DNA of 64,000 nt from Firmicutes bacterium HGW-Firmicutes-16. GTDB lineage: Bacteria; Bacillota; Clostridia; Oscillospirales; Oscillospiraceae. Below are positions 61,216 to 64,000 of this stretch, piece after piece. The stretch covers positions 124,001-188,000 of the forward strand of contig PGZZ01000007.1 of NCBI GenBank assembly GCA_002841545.1, in the 5' to 3' direction. Below the pieces are notes generated by a model. It saw nothing but the letters and a program-made list of their open reading frames with translations. It was not told the origin of the DNA and did no database searches. The translations under genes and the position numbers were made by a program. Position 1 is the first letter of the stretch, and each line of letters opens with the position of its first letter.

Positions 61216-62386
61216 GTTTTTGACCTCCAAAAACTTTGTTCGCAATTATGCAGAGAATCGAAACAATTATCATGACCGGCAGAGTGTAGCCGACGGGAAG
61301 ATTAATTTGCATCGAAAGCCGATAGACGGCAAAGCCAACGCCCCAGATGATGAGGTTAAGCACACTCACCGGACTTTCCGATCTATCCTTCTTCAATATG
61401 AAATAATCCGTTATCAGGATTGCCGCCATCGGAGCGAACGCCGAACCGATGAAGTATAAGAAGCTTTCAAATCCCGATACGGGCGCGAAGATTGCAAGCG
61501 CCGTCCCGATTACGCAGACTGCAATGCCCGCACGCTTCTCGTTTATTTTTCCCGAAATGCTCCCTGAACTAACTCCCGCAGAAAATGCGTCCAGATAGGT
61601 CGTCGTGACAGTCGACAAGACTACGATTAGCAGTCCCGCAATACCCAGTCCTGCTTTTACCATGATTAAAGCAATATCGCTTTCTCCGGTAAAGAGCGCC
61701 GCGCCCAGACCGATAACGTACATCCAGCAGCTCGCGACAAAATAGATTCCCGCGCTGGCAAACGAAGCCACCTTCTTTTTCTCCGCGGTTCTGGTATAGT
61801 CCGCAATGAGCGGCAGCCACGAAAGCGGCATAGCCGCTGATAGCTCGACAGCCGCCCCGAAGGAAAGCCCTCCGCTTGACGCAGCTGTCATTTTTCCTTT
61901 AAATATGACGACGCTCAAAATTGCGGTCAGCAAAAACAGTCCCAGCATCGCCACGGTATTGAGCTTGACGAGGTTCTTCGGCCCTGTCAGTATCCAAAGT
62001 ACTATTAACGCGCCGATAATGAGGCACCAAACCCAAGCTCCTCCGAGGTTTGCTGCAAGTACAGCGGCGGCCGCTCCCGACTGCGTCATGATTGCCGTCC
62101 AGCCGATGAGCTGTATGACATTAAGCACCGAAAACAGAACAGAACCTTTCTGCCCAAAGGAGATTTTGACGCTCTCCATTGCGCTTTTTTCGGTATTCGC
62201 GCCAATCAGCCCGGCGAGATATAAAAGCACACAGCCGATTACGTGACCGATTAAGATTGCCGCAAGCCCTTTTCCAAAGCCCAGTGGCGCGATAAATGTG
62301 CCCGTCAGTATCTCCGCAATGGACACAGCCGCGCCGAACCAAATTAGCCCGTTCGAAAAAACGCTCGTCTTGACCTTTTCTTCCAT
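61205..62386 (-). CDS. cytX: Hydroxymethylpyrimidine transporter CytX-like
   Basis: 393 aa with about 12 membrane segments. Cytosine-permease (NCS1) family: GLIWFGAAVSIAEILTGTFIAPLGFGKGLAAILIGHVIGC, and further segments of the CytX group that sits in thiamine operons. AAAGAGGTA precedes the ATG. First gene behind the TPP riboswitch, so HMP import is the likely job. Confidence 0.88.
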   Translation of the reverse strand: MEEKVKTSVFSNGLIWFGAAVSIAEILTGTFIAPLGFGKGLAAILIGHVIGCVLLYLAGLIGANTEKSAMESVKISFGQKGSVLFSVLNVIQLIGWTAIMTQSGAAAAVLAANLGGAWVWCLIIGALIVLWILTGPKNLVKLNTVAMLGLFLLTAILSVVIFKGKMTAASSGGLSFGAAVELSAAMPLSWLPLIADYTRTAEKKKVASFASAGIYFVASCWMYVIGLGAALFTGESDIALIMVKAGLGIAGLLIVVLSTVTTTYLDAFSAGVSSGSISGKINEKRAGIAVCVIGTALAIFAPVSGFESFLYFIGSAFAPMAAILITDYFILKKDRSESPVSVLNLIIWGVGFAVYRLSMQINLPVGYTLPVMIIVSILCIIANKVFGGQKHAR

Positions 62387-62411
62387 ACCTACCTCTTTTC
62401 CACGAACAACA

Positions 62412-62450
62412 CCAAAAACGGGAAGCACCTGTATAGGTACCTCCCGTTAA
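62412..62450 (-). terminator. Riboswitch-controlled terminator
   Basis: On the minus strand AACGGGA...TCCCGTT stem with inner ACCT/AGGT pairs and a T-run, between the TPP aptamer and cytX. Forms when TPP is bound. Confidence 0.75.
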
Positions 62451-62461
62451 AAAAGCTATTT

Positions 62462-62550
62462 GCTCTCCCTACGTTGGCATTACCCAAATCAGGTGTAAGG
62501 GTCGAAGTTCGATTACTTCCTCTCAGCCTGCAAAACAAGCTCCCCTGTTC
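62462..62550 (-). promoter_or_regulatory. TPP riboswitch
   Basis: All core blocks present on the minus strand: GGGGAGC at the start, CTGAGAGG, GACCCTTACACCTGAT, GGGTAATGCCAACGTAGGGAG. Controls the thiamine operon by transcription termination. Confidence 0.93.
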
Positions 62551-62565
62551 GTATTATTTGTCGTT

Positions 62566-62594
62566 ATTTTAAATCCTAATCCTGAATTTGTCAA
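62566..62594 (-). promoter_or_regulatory. Promoter of the thiamine operon
   Basis: Minus strand TTGACA, 17 bases, TAAAAT, directly after the rsmI stop and just before the riboswitch. Confidence 0.65.
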
Positions 62595-62596
62595 GA

Positions 62597-63430
62597 CTAT
62601 GCTTTTCCCACCGCCGCATTATACAGCTCGTTTTTCGAGTATCCCGTATCCTCGGACGCAAGCTTTGCCGACTGCTTAAGGGACTTTCCCTCGCTGCGGT
62701 AGAAATCTACTCGAGAAAGCGCCTCCTCGAGCGTCATTTCCGGCTCCGCCGTTTCTTCCTTACCCTTAACCACAAGTACATATTCGCCCCTCGGTGGAAT
62801 TTTGGAGTAGTGTTCAAGCGCTCCGTCGATTGTCGTACGGATAACTTCTTCGTATATCTTAGTAATCTCGCGACAGAGCGAAAGCTCCCTGTCTCCGCCG
62901 AAAGTATCCTTTAAATCCGTCAATGTTCCTATGAGTTTGTGCGGCGCTTCGTAAATTATCATTGTGCGCTTTTCATTTTGCAAGCTCTCCAAATGCTCCG
63001 CTCGGTTTTTGCCAGAGTTATTTATAAAGCCCTCGAAGGTGAAGCGCTGAGTGGGCAGCCCGCTTACGGCAAGTGCTGAAACGGCGGCGCAGGGTCCCGG
63101 TGTACAGCAGACTGTGATGCCCTCGCGTGCGCAGAGGCGCACAAGGTCCTCCCCTGGGTCGCTGATTGCGGGCATACCCGCGTCCGATACCAGCGCGACA
63201 TTTTCGCCGTTACGAAGGCGCTCAATTATCTTTTCCCCGCTTTGAGCTCGGTTATGCTCAAAATAACTGATAAGCGGCTTTTTGATCCCGAAATGGTTGA
63301 GCAGCTTCAGCGTGACGCGTGTATCCTCCGCCGCAATGAAATCGGCGTTCAGAAGCGTTTCCACGGCACGCGGAGAAAAGTCGCCAAGATTGCCAATCGG
63401 CGTTGCAACAAGATATAATATTCCGCTCAT
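62597..63430 (-). CDS. rsmI: 16S rRNA 2'-O-ribose C1402 methyltransferase
   Basis: 277 aa. Tetrapyrrole-methylase fold: LYLVATPIGNLGDFSPRAVETL, FIAAEDTRVTLKLLNHFG, VALVSDAGMPAISDPGEDLVR and TPGPCAAVSALAVSGLP. Methylates C1402 of 16S rRNA. Overlaps the upstream methyltransferase gene by four bases. Confidence 0.96.
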   Translation of the reverse strand: MSGILYLVATPIGNLGDFSPRAVETLLNADFIAAEDTRVTLKLLNHFGIKKPLISYFEHNRAQSGEKIIERLRNGENVALVSDAGMPAISDPGEDLVRLCAREGITVCCTPGPCAAVSALAVSGLPTQRFTFEGFINNSGKNRAEHLESLQNEKRTMIIYEAPHKLIGTLTDLKDTFGGDRELSLCREITKIYEEVIRTTIDGALEHYSKIPPRGEYVLVVKGKEETAEPEMTLEEALSRVDFYRSEGKSLKQSAKLASEDTGYSKNELYNAAVGKA

Positions 63431-64000
63431 AGCTTCATTTCCTTTTCATCTGGAGCATAGGCCCCTCTTTTGTATATTTTCTGCACCTCGTCGGAATCGC
63501 TCCCGTCGGCGTTCGTTAGGTTGAGCTGCGCCTCGATTTTTAGCCCTTTACCGCCGCCGCGCTTGCCTTCAACGAGAACAAGACTCGGCGCTTTGAGCGC
63601 GCTGTGCGAGACCATACGCAGTCTTTTCGGCTCAATTCCGGCCTGCGTCATCGCGCAGAGCACTTCACTCAGACGTTCCGGACGATGCACAAGCGCAAAA
63701 TTCCCTCCCCAACGCAACGCCCATTTCGCAGCGGCGCACAGATCTGACAGGGAGCAGCTTTTTTCCTCTCGCGCGGATGCACGGTGAGGAGCCGGCGCAC
63801 TGTAACCCGAATTCTCCGCGAAATACGGCGGGTTTGAAACGACGAGGTCAAAGCTCTCCGCCTTAACGAGGCTTCTGTGCTCACGCAAATCGGCGTTTAT
63901 TATGCCCGCCCTGCTCTCCATGCCGTTTTCAGAGAGGTTTCTTTGGCTCAGCTCGGCAAAATCCGGCTGTATTTCGATTCCCGTGATTGAAGCGTCTTGA
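63427..64000 (-). CDS. tRNA1(Val) adenine-N6 methyltransferase-like (TrmN6), partial
   Basis: Open to the window edge, so the N-terminus is missing. Contains the SAM-binding GIEIQPDFAELSQRNL, the N6-adenine methylase NPPY motif (SFDLVVSNPPYF), and KAPSLVLVEGKRGGGKGLK at the end. Pairing with rsmI is common in Firmicutes. Confidence 0.88.
   Translation of the reverse strand, partial: QDASITGIEIQPDFAELSQRNLSENGMESRAGIINADLREHRSLVKAESFDLVVSNPPYFAENSGYSAPAPHRASAREEKSCSLSDLCAAAKWALRWGGNFALVHRPERLSEVLCAMTQAGIEPKRLRMVSHSALKAPSLVLVEGKRGGGKGLKIEAQLNLTNADGSDSDEVQKIYKRGAYAPDEKEMKL

Overview
The window looks like a chromosome segment of an anaerobic, endospore-forming Clostridia bacterium, probably Oscillospiraceae-like. 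This is inferred from gene content and no database was searched. The main cues are a single-chain pyruvate:ferredoxin oxidoreductase, a membrane pyrophosphatase, YloU/FakA-like, DarA-HolB-RicT and rpmH-rnpA-yidD-yidC-jag clusters typical of Firmicutes, CwlJ and GerQ-like spore germination proteins, an SLH-domain L,D-transpeptidase, and a TPP riboswitch. Core-region genes are moderately GC-rich. The stretch from about 39.8 to 55 kb is visibly AT-richer, less densely coding, and carries most of the gene wreckage.

Layout. 0-7 kb: a lipoprotein fragment, a phosphopantetheinyl transferase, PFOR, Asp23/YloU and a DAK2 (FakA-like) protein. 7-14 kb: ricT-holB-darA, a lipase-like hydrolase, acpP, then jag-yidC-yidD-rnpA-rpmH. 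The rpmH gene is too short for ordinary ORF lists and was read directly; no dnaA lies beside it. 14-28 kb: queH-queT queuosine genes, an SLH/L,D-transpeptidase, dCMP deaminase, proC, dacF-like, a ComEA-like protein, a response regulator with an unusual histidine kinase fused to GerMN domains, metY, a YqeG phosphatase, an M24 peptidase and efp. 28-39 kb: a frameshifted CD1247-type gene, small enzymes, a decayed XRE/hydrolase pair, a flavodoxin, hppA, a yvl-like operon, and a solitary molybdopterin oxidoreductase divergent from a TetR regulator with a clear palindromic operator.

39.8-55 kb is an accessory region. It holds a TspO-related protein, a GNAT enzyme, a cluster of poorly known genes (LURP-like, DUF2500, coiled coil), an SSS transporter, two tandem type II asparaginases beside a tiny asparagine-rich repeat protein, an amidohydrolase, a cysteine-rich copper-storage-like protein, a DUF421 protein, wrecks of an alcohol dehydrogenase, an IS256 transposase and a WYL regulator, and the cwlJ/gerQ pair. 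A roughly 100-bp hairpin-forming element occurs three times (39.9, 46.6 and 55.0 kb), the last copy abutting a tRNA-Leu(CAA).

55-64 kb: copA-csoR-copZ behind two CsoR-type boxes, sodA, the TPP-riboswitch-controlled cytX-thiM-thiE-thiD operon, rsmI, and the start of a TrmN6-like methyltransferase. A similar CsoR-type palindrome sits upstream of the copper-storage-like gene 4 kb away, suggesting one copper regulon. The observations most worth following are the kinase-GerMN fusion with a lipobox-like relic at its junction, the three-copy structured repeat, the scattered copper regulon, and the Asn-rich protein beside two asparaginases.
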